Assembly (NCBI RefSeq): GCF_031845375.1
Contig: NZ_JAVREK010000002.1
Location: 248,001-312,000, forward strand
Length of the DNA stretch: 64,000 nucleotides
DNA from: Streptomonospora wellingtoniae
GTDB taxonomy: Bacteria > Actinomycetota > Actinomycetes > Streptosporangiales > Streptosporangiaceae
Direction: 5' to 3'
The position numbers were made by a program, and so were the translations under genes. Under the pieces are notes generated by a model, which made no database searches, was not told where the DNA came from, and saw only the letters and a list, made by a program, of their open reading frames with translations. Positions 8,379-16,843 of the stretch are shown one piece after another. Numbering within the stretch: position 1 is the stretch's first letter; every line of letters starts with the position of its first letter.

Positions 8379-9043
8379 GTGCGGGTCTCGGCGGCGACGG
8401 CCGCGCTCGACTCCGAGACCGCGGTCCTGGCTCCGGTCCTGGTGGGCCTGTCCGCCGCAGAGGCGCGGCTGCCGACGCGCTGCCCGCCTTGGGACGTGGC
8501 GGCGCTCGCCGCCCACACGGCCGGGGCCCTGGTCCGCGTCGCCGACGCGCTCGACGGCGCGGGGCCGCGGGAGGCCCGGGTGTCGGCCGCGGGCTACTAT
8601 CGCCCGGACGCCCGGTTCTCGCCCGAGGTCGACGGGCGCAGGATCGCCGACGCCGCCGAGACAGCGGCGCGGGGCCCGGCGAGCCGGGGCGGGTGCTGGA
8701 GCGCACCTGGCGCGATCTGCGCCCCCGGCTGGCGGCCGAGCCCGCGGGCAGCGTGGTGCTGACCCGCCACGGCGACGCGATGGCACTGGAGGAGTTCCTT
8801 GTCACCCGCGTCGTCGAGGTGGTGCTGCACGGCCTGGACCTCGCCGACGCCCTGGAGCGCGGCGCTTGGACGTCTCGTCCGGCGCTGGAGGCCGTTGCCG
8901 ACCTGCTGTTTTCCGCGGGCCCGGGCGCATTCGGGCCGGAGACGCTGGAGGCCGTGCGCGCGGCGACCGGGCGGGCATTGCCGGGCCGTCCGGGCGCCGA
9001 GGCGCTGGAGGCCGCCGGCGTGCGCTTCCTGGCGCTGGGCTGA
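8379..9043 (+). pseudogene. Maleylpyruvate isomerase family protein, frameshifted
   Basis: The first part (GTG 8379) reads AALDSETAVLAPVLVGLSAA, CPPWDVAALAAHTAG and GRRIADAAETAARG, typical of the mycothiol-dependent maleylpyruvate isomerase/DinB-like fold. From about 8670-8690 the matching protein continues in another frame (GRVLERTWRDLRPRL, TRHGDAMALEEFLVTRVVEVV, HGLDLADAL) to TGA at 9041-9043. One indel in the G/C run near GGGGCCCGG restores a roughly 220-residue protein. It is either a real inactivating frameshift or a sequencing error. It starts eight bases after the NlpC/P60 stop, so it was probably co-transcribed. Confidence 0.7.
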
Positions 9044-9080
9044 CCCGCGCGGCCGAGCACCCGGCAAGCCCGGATCCGCC

Positions 9081-9086
9081 TAGACT
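9081..9086 (+). promoter_or_regulatory. -10 element for leaderless pimB'
   Basis: TAGACT ends seven bases before GTG 9094, so the transcript probably starts at or next to the start codon. No convincing -35 is seen. Confidence 0.45.
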
Positions 9087-9093
9087 CGGGGCC

Positions 9094-10245
9094 GTGCCGC
9101 GTACGCTGATCGTCACCAACGACTTCCCCCCGCGTCCCGGAGGCATCGAGGCCTTCGTGCACGAGCTCGCGCTGCGCCGCCCGCCGGACTCCGTGGTCGT
9201 GTACTGCTCCACCCCGCGTCCGCGCGGGCCGGGTGCACCGGACGAGGCCGCCGACTTCGACCTGGGGCTGCCCTTTCCCGTGGTGCGGGAGCGGACCCCG
9301 GTGCTGCTGCCCACCCCGGCGGTGCGGCGGCGGGCCGAGCGGATCGCGGCGCTGGAGGAGTGCGACTCGGTGCTCTTCGGCGCGGCCGCTCCGCTGGGCC
9401 TGATGGCCGGCGGCCTGCGGCGCGCAGGGGTGCGCCGGATCGTGGGCCTGACGCACGGCCACGAGACCGGCTGGTCGGCGCTTCCGGGCGCGCGGCGTGC
9501 GCTGCGCCGCATCGGCGAGGACACCGACGTCCTGACCTACCTCGGCGAGTACACGCGTGCCCGCTTGGCGCGCGCGCTGACGCCTGAGGCCGCCGCGCGC
9601 ATGCGGCGGCTGGCGCCCGGCGTCGACACAGGGCGGTTCCGCCCCGGTGCGGGCGGTGAGGGCGTGCGCGAGCGCCACGGACTGCGCGGGCGGCCGGTGG
9701 TGGTGTGCGTCTCGCGGCTGGTCGCCCGCAAGGGCCAGGACACACTGCTGCGGGCCTGGCCGCGCGTGCTGGCCGACGTGCCCGACGCGGCGCTGCTGCT
9801 GGTGGGCGGCGGCCCCTACCGGGGGCGTCTGGAGGCGCTGGCGCGCGAGCAGGGGGTCACCGGGTCGGTGCGCTTCACCGGCGACGTTCCGGCTGGCGAG
9901 CTGCCCGCCCACTACGACGCCGCCGACGTGTTCGCGATGCCCTGCCGCACCCGCAACGGCGGGCTGGACGTCGAGGGGCTGGGGATGGTCTACCTGGAGG
10001 CCTCGGCGACCGGCCTGCCGGTGGTGGCCGGGCGCTCCGGGGGTGCGCCCGACGCCGTCAGCGAGGGCGAGACCGGGCTCGTGGTCGACGGAACCCGCCC
10101 CGGCCCCGCCGCGCGGGCGCTCATCGGGCTGCTGCGCGACCCCCAGCGGGCCGCGGCCATGGGCGAGCGCGGCCGTGCGCGGGTGCAGCGGGAGTGGACC
10201 TGGGACGGCGTCGCGGAGCGGCTGGCCGACCTGCTGGAGGAGTGA
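9094..10245 (+). CDS. pimB': PimB'-type GT4 mannosyltransferase
   Basis: The 383-residue enzyme is a GT-B glycosyltransferase of family 4. The N-terminal domain has TNDFPPRPGGIEAFVHEL; the C-terminal domain has SRLVARKGQDTLLRAWP, LLVGGGPYRGRLEAL and the donor-binding GLGMVYLEASATGLPVV (EX7E region). In mycobacteria and corynebacteria the enzyme at this locus (Rv2188c) adds the second mannose to phosphatidylinositol mannosides using GDP-mannose at the inner membrane face. Synteny with fadD15 and the NlpC/P60 genes supports the same role here. The start is apparently leaderless. Confidence 0.85.
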   Translation: MPRTLIVTNDFPPRPGGIEAFVHELALRRPPDSVVVYCSTPRPRGPGAPDEAADFDLGLPFPVVRERTPVLLPTPAVRRRAERIAALEECDSVLFGAAAPLGLMAGGLRRAGVRRIVGLTHGHETGWSALPGARRALRRIGEDTDVLTYLGEYTRARLARALTPEAAARMRRLAPGVDTGRFRPGAGGEGVRERHGLRGRPVVVCVSRLVARKGQDTLLRAWPRVLADVPDAALLLVGGGPYRGRLEALAREQGVTGSVRFTGDVPAGELPAHYDAADVFAMPCRTRNGGLDVEGLGMVYLEASATGLPVVAGRSGGAPDAVSEGETGLVVDGTRPGPAARALIGLLRDPQRAAAMGERGRARVQREWTWDGVAERLADLLEE

Positions 10246-10345
10246 GCGCCGCCGCAGCGCGCGGGCGCCGGCGGTACCGCAGGAGCCGGGGCGCGCGGGG
10301 GCAGCCCGGCCCCCGCCCGCCCCGCCGGCCTCCCGGCCCGAGCGC

Positions 10346-12157
10346 TCAGCTGTAGAGCCGGTCGATCTCCTCGCTGAACTGCTTGGCCACGACGTGCCGC
10401 TTGACCTTGAGCGACGGCGTCATCTGGCCGCCCTCCTCGGAGAAGTCCGACGGCAGGATGGTGAACTTGCGCACCGACTCGGCGCGCGAGACCGCCTTGT
10501 TGGCGTCGTCGACCGCCTCCTGGACGGCGGCCATCAGATCGGGGTCCTCGACCAGGTCGGGGATGTCGCCGCTCTTGCCCTTCTCCTTCCTCCAGAACTC
10601 GAAGGCCTCGGGGTCGACGGTGATCAGCGCCGAGATGAAGTTGCGGTTGTCGCCGACGACCATGCACTGGCTGACGATCGCGTGGCCGCGCAGCCGGTCC
10701 TCGATCACCGCGGGGGCGACGTTCTTGCCGCCGGCCGTCACGATGATCTCCTTCTTGCGGCCGGTGATCGACAGGTAGCCGTCCTCGTCCAGCGAGCCGA
10801 GGTCGCCGGTGCGGTACCAGCCCTCGGAGTCGAACGCCTCGCGCGTAGCCTGCTCGTTGCGCCAGTACCCGCGCATCACGTGGTCGCCCTTGACGAGGAC
10901 CTCGCCGTCGTCGCCGATGCTGTGGGTGACTCCGGGCAGCGGCGGGCCCACCGTGCCGATCTTGTTCTTGGACGGGCTGTTCACGGACGTGGGCGCCGAG
11001 GTCTCGGTGAGTCCGTAGCCTTCGATGATGGTCAGCCCCACTCCGCGGAAGAAATGGCCGAGCCGGTCGCCCAGCGCGGAGCCGCCCGAGACCGAGTACC
11101 GGGCCTGCCCGCCCACGGCGGCGAGGATCTTGCCGTAGACCAGCCGCTCGAACAGCGCGTGGCGCAGGCGCAGCGCCAGCGGCACGCGGCCGGAGTCCAG
11201 CGCGCGGCTGTAGGCGACGGCGGTGTCGGCGGCGGCGCGGAAGATGCGGCCCCGGCCCTCGGAGACGGCCTTCTGCTCGGCCTTGTTGTAGACCTTCTCG
11301 AACACGCGGGGCATGGCGAGCAGGAACGTGGGGCGGAACGTGCCGAGCGCGTCGATGACCTCGGGGCCGGTCGTGGGGAAGTGGCCCATCACGGTCCGCG
11401 ACTCCACGCAGCCGACCTGGATGATGCGGGCGAAGGAGTGCGCCAAGGGCAGGAACAGCAGCGTCGAGCGGCCCTCGATGGAGAAGACCTCCTCCAGCGG
11501 CCCGTGGACCGTGTTGAGGATGGTGAACAGCAGGTTGCGGTGGGTCAGCTCGCAGCCCTTGGGGCGGCCGGTGGTGCCCGAGGTGTAGATCAGGGTCGCC
11601 GCCTCGTCGGCGGTGCCCGCGGTGCGCCGCTCCTCGACCCCGGAGTCGCCGACACCCTCCCCGCTCTGCCGGAACTCGTCGAAGGCCGGCCCCTCGATGC
11701 GCCAGACGTGCTCCAACTCGGGCAGCTCGCCGCGCACGGCCTCGACGCGGGCCGCGTGCTCCTCGCTCTCCGCGAAGACGGCCCGGCTCCCGGAGTCGCT
11801 GAGGATCCAGGAGATCTGCTCCTCCGACGAGGAGTCGTAGATCGGGACCGTGACGCCGCCCGCCGACCAGACCGCGTAGTCGATCACGGTCCATTCGTAG
11901 CGGGTGCGGGAGATCAGGCCGACCCTGTCGCCGTGCTCGACCCCGGCCGCGATCAGAGCCTTGGCGACGGCGGAGACGTCGTCGCGGAACTGCGCGCACG
12001 TGACGTCGCGCCACTGGCCGGCCTCCTGCCGGCGGAACGCGACGGCGTCGGGCTCTTCCCGGGCCCGCGCAAAGAGCGTGTCGGGCAGCCGCGACTCCGC
12101 CGCGACTTCCACTTTCACCGGACTGCTGAATTCGCGCACGTCATTGCTCCCGGACAT
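10346..12157 (-). CDS. fadD15: Long-chain acyl-CoA synthetase, FadD15 type
   Basis: The 603-residue protein is an ANL-superfamily AMP-forming ligase. TLIYTSGTTGRPKGCELTH is the P-loop, EGYGLTETSAPTSV motif II, and YRTGDLGSLDEDGYLSITG plus KKEIIVTAGGKNVAP the hinge and C-terminal motifs. It activates long-chain fatty acids to acyl-CoA for lipid synthesis or degradation. ATG 12157 (MSGSNDVREF) has GGAAG six bases upstream. Length and neighbours match mycobacterial FadD15. It converges with pimB' across 100 bp. Confidence 0.9.
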   Translation of the reverse strand: MSGSNDVREFSSPVKVEVAAESRLPDTLFARAREEPDAVAFRRQEAGQWRDVTCAQFRDDVSAVAKALIAAGVEHGDRVGLISRTRYEWTVIDYAVWSAGGVTVPIYDSSSEEQISWILSDSGSRAVFAESEEHAARVEAVRGELPELEHVWRIEGPAFDEFRQSGEGVGDSGVEERRTAGTADEAATLIYTSGTTGRPKGCELTHRNLLFTILNTVHGPLEEVFSIEGRSTLLFLPLAHSFARIIQVGCVESRTVMGHFPTTGPEVIDALGTFRPTFLLAMPRVFEKVYNKAEQKAVSEGRGRIFRAAADTAVAYSRALDSGRVPLALRLRHALFERLVYGKILAAVGGQARYSVSGGSALGDRLGHFFRGVGLTIIEGYGLTETSAPTSVNSPSKNKIGTVGPPLPGVTHSIGDDGEVLVKGDHVMRGYWRNEQATREAFDSEGWYRTGDLGSLDEDGYLSITGRKKEIIVTAGGKNVAPAVIEDRLRGHAIVSQCMVVGDNRNFISALITVDPEAFEFWRKEKGKSGDIPDLVEDPDLMAAVQEAVDDANKAVSRAESVRKFTILPSDFSEEGGQMTPSLKVKRHVVAKQFSEEIDRLYS

Positions 12158-12355
12158 CTGCTTCCACGAGGGGACAGCACGACCGTAACAACTTTCCTTA
12201 CTCGCGGGTAGAACACGTTCTCGCCTGAGTGCCGTTGGTATCCGAAAGTGACCTTCCGGCCGCATACCGGCCGTTCTCCGGGCCGGACCCCGGGATCCTC
12301 CGGAGCGTCCCCGGATTTCACCCGGGCGCCCCGCCCCGGCCGAGCCCCGGGCGGC

Positions 12356-12361
12356 TAACGT
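12356..12361 (+). promoter_or_regulatory. -10 element before the 12414 gene
   Basis: TAACGT matches TANNNT and would start RNA near 12368. This rules out the possible GTG start at 12360 and favours ATG 12414. Confidence 0.35.
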
Positions 12362-12413
12362 GACGGGCAGAGCCGAGGCACAGGGCCGACACGAAAGCGG
12401 GGTCGAAGTCACC

Positions 12414-12854
12414 ATGGCCGAGCCTGATCGCGGGACCGACCGCACCGACAAGGGCGGCAACGGGTCGCAGGACATCATCGACGACGCGCTGCGCATGGTC
12501 GACACGCTCCAGCGGCGGCTGCTCGTGGCCGGAGTGCGCCGCGGCGCCGCCGCGGCGAGCGCGCCGCCGCGCAAGGGGGACGTGTGGGAGGAGGCCGTCA
12601 AGTACGAGCAGCCCCGCCCCGCGGCGTCGCCGGTGGACGAGCTGCTGGGAATCGCGCGCAAGAAGGGCCCGGAGGTCGCGGGGCACCTCGGGCGGGCCGG
12701 AATCGCCGTGGTGGGCGCCGTCGGCGAGACGCTGGGCGTGGTCGAGCGCGCCCTGGAGCGCCGCACCCCCGACCCCGACCGGCCGCGCCCGAGCGGCACT
12801 GGCGCCGACCGTGCCGAGGTCGAGCCGCCGCGTGGGATCTCGCGCGGGGACTGA
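12414..12854 (+). CDS. Conserved actinobacterial hypothetical protein
   Basis: The 146-residue product has an acidic, polar N-terminus, an amphipathic helix (DIIDDALRMVDTLQRRLLVA) and a second helical region (AGHLGRAGIAVVGAVGETL), then a Pro/Arg-rich tail. No enzyme motif or clear transmembrane span is visible. It may belong to the uncharacterised proteins found near glucokinase in Streptomyces (DUF5304-like), but I am unsure. It is divergent from fadD15 and precedes glkA by 134 bp. Confidence 0.6.
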   Translation: MAEPDRGTDRTDKGGNGSQDIIDDALRMVDTLQRRLLVAGVRRGAAAASAPPRKGDVWEEAVKYEQPRPAASPVDELLGIARKKGPEVAGHLGRAGIAVVGAVGETLGVVERALERRTPDPDRPRPSGTGADRAEVEPPRGISRGD

Positions 12855-12873
12855 ATTAGAATCCCGCGGGAAC

Positions 12874-12885
12874 CGGTTTAGACCA
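12874..12885. promoter_or_regulatory. DasR-type dre-like site upstream of glucokinase
   Basis: CGGTTTAGACCA matches the dre core TGGTCTAGACCA at 10 of 12 positions. It lies about 100 bp before the glkA start. A perfect core match occurs between pfkA and glpK (24040-24053). Confidence 0.4.
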
Positions 12886-12988
12886 ATCGCCCGCGCCGCC
12901 CGCGCCGCCCGTGCTCCAGCCCTCCGGGCCCCGAGCCGCGGGCGCGCGGCGCCGCGCGCCCGCGGGAGACGAGCAGGAGGAGCCGCGC

Positions 12989-13939
12989 ATGCGGATGACG
13001 ATCGGCGTGGACATCGGCGGCACCAAGGTGGCCGCCGGGATCGCCGACTCCCGGGGCCGGGTCCGCGACGTCGTCAAGCACCCCACCCCCTACGGCGACG
13101 GCGAGGCCCTGGCCGACGTCGTGGGCGGTGCGGTGCGGGAGCTGCGCGACCGGCACGCCGAGAGCGCCGTCTCCGCCGTCGGCGTGGGCACCGCCGGGTT
13201 CGTCGACGCCGACCGGGCGACCATCGTGCTCGGCGCGAACCTGGGTCTGACCGAGGAGCCGTTCAAGGAGCGGCTGCGGCGGCGCGTGGACCTGCCGGTC
13301 GTAGTCGAGAACGACGCCAACGCCGCCGCGTGGGCCGAGGTCCGCTTCGGCGCCGGCCGCGGCAGCGCGCACGTCGTCTGCGTCACGCTGGGCACCGGAG
13401 TGGGGGGCGCCGTCGTCATGGACGGCGAGCTGCAGCGCGGCCGCTACGGCGTGGCCGGCGAGGTCGGCCACTACCGGGTCGTGCCGTTCGGGCGCCGGTG
13501 CGGATGCGGCAACCACGGCTGCTGGGAGCAGTACGCCAGCGGCCGCGCCCTGGTAGGTGAGGCCCTCGACCTCGCCCGCGCCGAACCCAAGCGCGCCGAG
13601 CGGATGGCGGAGCTGGCCGGGGGCAGGGCCGAGGACATCCAGGGCCGCGAGATCACCGCCGCCGCGAGGGAGGGCGACGAGGGCGCGCTGTCCTGCTTCC
13701 GCGCGGTGGGGGAGTGGGTGGGCCTGGGACTGGCCGACCTCGCGGCGATCCTGGACCCGGAGCTGTTCGTGATCGGCGGCGGCGTCTCCGACGCCGGAGA
13801 CGTTCTGCTCGCCCCGGTCCGCGACTCCTTCGCCCGCCACGTCACGGGGCGCGCCACCCGCCGCCTGGCCGAGATCCGCGTCGCCGAACTCGGCTCCCGG
13901 GCGGGCATCGTCGGCGCCGCCGACCTCGCGCTGCGCTGA
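12989..13939 (+). CDS. glkA: ROK-family glucokinase
   Basis: The 316-residue protein starts with the phosphate-binding GVDIGGTKVAAGI, has the sugar-binding ENDANAAAWAE and GEVGHYRV, and the ROK zinc motif CGCGNHGCWEQYASG (CxCGxxGCxE). It phosphorylates glucose with ATP and, in Streptomyces, is central to carbon catabolite control. AGGAGG at 12976-12981 supports ATG 12989. Length matches Streptomyces GlkA (317 aa). An EEP-family gene follows, as in Streptomyces. Confidence 0.93.
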   Translation: MRMTIGVDIGGTKVAAGIADSRGRVRDVVKHPTPYGDGEALADVVGGAVRELRDRHAESAVSAVGVGTAGFVDADRATIVLGANLGLTEEPFKERLRRRVDLPVVVENDANAAAWAEVRFGAGRGSAHVVCVTLGTGVGGAVVMDGELQRGRYGVAGEVGHYRVVPFGRRCGCGNHGCWEQYASGRALVGEALDLARAEPKRAERMAELAGGRAEDIQGREITAAAREGDEGALSCFRAVGEWVGLGLADLAAILDPELFVIGGGVSDAGDVLLAPVRDSFARHVTGRATRRLAEIRVAELGSRAGIVGAADLALR

Positions 13940-14011
13940 CCCGTCCCGCGCCGCCGACTCCGCCCCGCCCCTCCGCCCATGCCGCCGGTCGGCGCGGGTA
14001 GGTGTGCGGGT

Positions 14012-14746
14012 GTGACGGAACTCCGCATGCTCAGTTACAACGTGGACGGCTTGCGAGGCGGTGCCGACGCCGTGGCGCGGGTGGTCGGCGCCTGCGCGCC
14101 CGACGTCGTGTGCCTGCAGGAGGTGCCCGACCTGCTGCGCTGGCAGTCCCGCAGGCGCAGGCTGGACCGCTCGGTCGGCATGGTCCCGGCGATCAGCCGC
14201 CGCACCGGCGGGCTGGCCGTTCTGTACCGCCCCGGACTCGAGGTGCACCGCGTCGGCCACCGCGTGCTGCGCCGCTACCCGGGTCTGCGCGTACGGACCC
14301 TGTCCATGGTCGCGCTGCAGGTGGAGGGGGTGCCGCTGCTGATCGCCTGCACCCGCCTCGACCAGCACCCGGGGGCCCGCTTGCACCACGCCGGGGAGGC
14401 GGTGGACCGCCTGGCCGCCTTCGCCGCTGAGAACCCGGGGCCGTTCGTGCTCGCCGCAGACGTCGCCTGCCGCCCCGAGGACACGGCCTGGCGGCTGCTG
14501 ACCGCCGGGCTGCGCGACGCCGCGGCCGAGCACCCGTGGGGCGGGTCCGCGACCTTCCCCGCGCACGCGCCGAGCCACCGCGTCGACGGCGTCTTCGCCT
14601 CGGGCGACGTGCTGGTGCGCCGCGCCGGCGTGCCCGTCGACCTGGTCGACCCGGCCGACTTGGCCGCCGCGAGCGACCATCTCCCGGTACTGGCCGACAT
14701 CGCGCTGGGCGACGGGCCCGAAGGGCGGCGCCCGGCCGGCGGCTGA
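14012..14746 (+). CDS. Endonuclease/exonuclease/phosphatase (EEP) family protein
   Basis: The 244-residue protein shows the EEP fold motifs: MLSYNVDGLRGG at the start, DVVCLQEVPD (metal-binding Glu), VLAADVACRPEDT, HRVDGVFAS and the C-terminal SDHLPVLADI (Asp-His pair). The family includes metal-dependent nucleases and phosphodiesterases; the substrate cannot be told. There is no signal peptide. GTG 14012 (MTELRMLSYN) is preferred over ATG 13979, which would add a non-conserved head. The stop codon lies inside a terminator-like hairpin. Confidence 0.8.
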   Translation: MTELRMLSYNVDGLRGGADAVARVVGACAPDVVCLQEVPDLLRWQSRRRRLDRSVGMVPAISRRTGGLAVLYRPGLEVHRVGHRVLRRYPGLRVRTLSMVALQVEGVPLLIACTRLDQHPGARLHHAGEAVDRLAAFAAENPGPFVLAADVACRPEDTAWRLLTAGLRDAAAEHPWGGSATFPAHAPSHRVDGVFASGDVLVRRAGVPVDLVDPADLAAASDHLPVLADIALGDGPEGRRPAGG

Positions 14747-14758
14747 CGCCGGCCGGGC
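14730..14758. terminator. Hairpin between convergent EEP and plsC genes
   Basis: GCCCGGCCGGCG (14730-14741) pairs perfectly with CGCCGGCCGGGC (14747-14758) around a five-base loop that includes part of the EEP stop codon. It has no T-run, as is common in high-GC actinobacteria. Confidence 0.55.
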
Positions 14759-14889
14759 GGTCCGTTCATCAGGAGGCGGAGGCGGAGGCGCGGTCGAGCG
14801 GGGCGTGGGCGGAGCGGGCACAGCAAGCCGTTCGCCGCGGGGTGCGCCGGAGCGGGAGCGGCGGCGCAGGCCCCCGCGGCGCCGCTCAT

Positions 14890-15786
14890 TTACGCCGCGG
14901 CGCCCGGGTTGTCGTCGGGCCGCCGGGTTCCGGTTCCGTCGGCCTCGGGGGCGGGCACGCCCTCGGGGTCGGTGTCGGCCTCGGCCGACGAGCGCTTGCC
15001 GCGCTTCTTCCGCTTCTTGCGCTCGGACTTGCGCTCGGCCTTCTCTGCGCGCCTGCGCTCCTTCTCGCCGGCGTGCTGCTCCTTCTTCTCCTCCTTGGCC
15101 GCAGCCTCCAGATCGGACTTGACCGACTGAGCGTAGCGGTCGACGTACTCCTGGCCGGAGAGCTCCATCAGGGCGTACATGATCTCGTCGGTGACGGCGC
15201 GCAGGACCCGCGGGTCGCGCTCCATCCCGTAGTAGCGGGCGAAGTCCAGCGTCTTGCCGAAGACGACCTTGGGCCGGATGCCGAGTTTGGGCAGGGTGCG
15301 CCCGGGCGGCATGATCTTGTCGGCGTTGATCATGGCCATCGGCACGACCGGCGCCCTGGACTCCAGTGCCATGCGCGCCACTCCGGTGCGGCCGCGGTAG
15401 AGCTTGCCGTCGGGCGAGCGCGTGCCCTCGGGGTAGATTCCCAGCAGTTTGCCCTGCTTGAGCACCTTCAGCCCCGTGCGCAGTGCCGCCTCACTGGCCT
15501 TGCCGCCGGACCGGTCGATGGGGATCTGCCCGACCCCGGTGAAGAACAGGCGGCTGAGCAGGCCCTTCGGCCCTGTCCCGGTGAAGTACTCGGCCTTGGC
15601 CAGGAACGTGATCTTGCGGGGCAGGGGCAGCGGTCCGAAGAAGTGGTCGGAGAAGGACAGATGATTTCCGACCATGATCGCCGGGCCGTGCCGGGGCACG
15701 TTCTCGACGCCTTCGGCGCGCGGCTGCCACAGCACCGCGATCACAGGCCCCAGAATCGCCTTGACAACCCAGTAGAACACCGGCAC
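14890..15786 (-). CDS. plsC: 1-acylglycerol-3-phosphate acyltransferase (PlsC family) with basic tail
   Basis: The 298-residue protein has a hydrophobic N-terminus (FYWVVKAILGPVIAVLW), the acyltransferase motif I NHLSFSD (HX4D), the motif III YPEGTRSPDG and AMINADKIMPPG. It is expected to acylate lysophosphatidate at the membrane in phospholipid synthesis. After about residue 225 comes an unusual 70-residue Lys/Arg/Glu tail (KERRRAEKAERKSERKKRKK) that may bind the membrane surface or nucleic acid. GTG 15786 lacks a strong ribosome binding site. Confidence 0.87.
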   Translation of the reverse strand: MPVFYWVVKAILGPVIAVLWQPRAEGVENVPRHGPAIMVGNHLSFSDHFFGPLPLPRKITFLAKAEYFTGTGPKGLLSRLFFTGVGQIPIDRSGGKASEAALRTGLKVLKQGKLLGIYPEGTRSPDGKLYRGRTGVARMALESRAPVVPMAMINADKIMPPGRTLPKLGIRPKVVFGKTLDFARYYGMERDPRVLRAVTDEIMYALMELSGQEYVDRYAQSVKSDLEAAAKEEKKEQHAGEKERRRAEKAERKSERKKRKKRGKRSSAEADTDPEGVPAPEADGTGTRRPDDNPGAAA

Positions 15787-16010
15787 TCACCCCCGCTCAT
15801 GCGGGGCGTGCTTCGACGAACTCGCCACGTCAGCCTTCCCGCTTGCACGAACAATCGCCGCCATCTTCCCATTGTCGCGGTCGTACTACCAATGGCGGAA
15901 CAAGTTACTCGCAGGTAGTCGCGCCGCGGGCCCGCCGCGGGCCGCTGCTGCGGCCTCTTCCGCCGACCCCGAGGACGAGTATCCGGGAGGCGGAGCGCGT
16001 ACAAGTTTCG

Positions 16011-16016
16011 TAAAGT
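16011..16016 (+). promoter_or_regulatory. -10 element for the esterase operon
   Basis: TAAAGT lies 60 bp before ATG 16076. No clear -35 is seen at the usual distance. Confidence 0.35.
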
Positions 16017-16075
16017 CGGTCCAGTGAACCCGCGGCCGTCCGCCGCGCCCCGCCGGATCCCCAGGAGGGCCCTCC

Positions 16076-16843
16076 ATGCCGACGATGCCGGGTGCCGAGC
16101 CCTACCGCCGATCCGGTGACGGCGTCGGCGTTCTGCTGTGCCACGGCTTCACCGGGACGCCCCGCGCCCTGCGCCCCTGGGCCGAGCACCTTGCCGCCGC
16201 CGGGCTGACCGTCGACGTCCCGCTGCTGCCCGGCCACGGCACCAGTTGGCAGGAGATGGCCCGGACCACGAGCACGCAGTGGGTGGAGGCGGTGGAGTCC
16301 GCCCTGCTGCGGTTGCACGGGCTCTGCCACACCGTCTTCGTCATGGGCCTGTCGATGGGCGGATGCCTGGCGCTGCGCATGGCCGAACTGCACCCCGACA
16401 AAGTGCGCGGCGCGGTCGTGGTGAACCCGTCGCTGGCGTTGGAGAACCGCCTGCTGCTGGTGGCCCGGCTGCTGGCCCCGCTGGTGCCCACCACGGCCGC
16501 GGTGGGCGAGGACGTCAAGAAGCCCGGCGTCGGCGAGGGATCCTATGAGAGGGTCCCCACCGCCGCGGCGGCGACACTCCCGAAGCTGTGGCGCGCCACG
16601 AAGCGCGGCCTGCCGGCTGTCACCGCGCCGGTTCTCGCCTACCGGAGTCCCCAGGATCATGTCGTGGGGCCGCAGAGTCTGCGTATCCTCACAAGTAGGG
16701 CGGTGAACGCGCCGCTGCGCGTCCACTCCCTGGACAACAGCTACCACGTGGCCACACTCGACCACGACGCCTCAACCATCTTCGACGGCAGCCTCGCGTT
16801 CGTGCGCGAGCACAGCAGAAGCGGGGAAGGGACGAAGCGATGA
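16076..16843 (+). CDS. Alpha/beta-hydrolase, carboxylesterase/monoacylglycerol lipase type
   Basis: The 255-residue enzyme has the oxyanion motif LLCHGFTGTPRAL, nucleophile elbow GLSMGG, acid region YRSPQDHVV and catalytic His in NSYHVATLDHD. The sequence resembles Est30-like carboxylesterases that hydrolyse short to medium acyl esters. AGGAGGG before ATG 16076 is strong. The stop overlaps the next ATG as ATGA, so the two genes are translationally coupled. Confidence 0.88.
   Translation: MPTMPGAEPYRRSGDGVGVLLCHGFTGTPRALRPWAEHLAAAGLTVDVPLLPGHGTSWQEMARTTSTQWVEAVESALLRLHGLCHTVFVMGLSMGGCLALRMAELHPDKVRGAVVVNPSLALENRLLLVARLLAPLVPTTAAVGEDVKKPGVGEGSYERVPTAAAATLPKLWRATKRGLPAVTAPVLAYRSPQDHVVGPQSLRILTSRAVNAPLRVHSLDNSYHVATLDHDASTIFDGSLAFVREHSRSGEGTKR

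Noticed and set aside
8379..9043. Two separate small genes instead of one frameshifted gene
   Set aside because: The second half has no ribosome binding site or sensible start near the break, and both halves match consecutive parts of one family.
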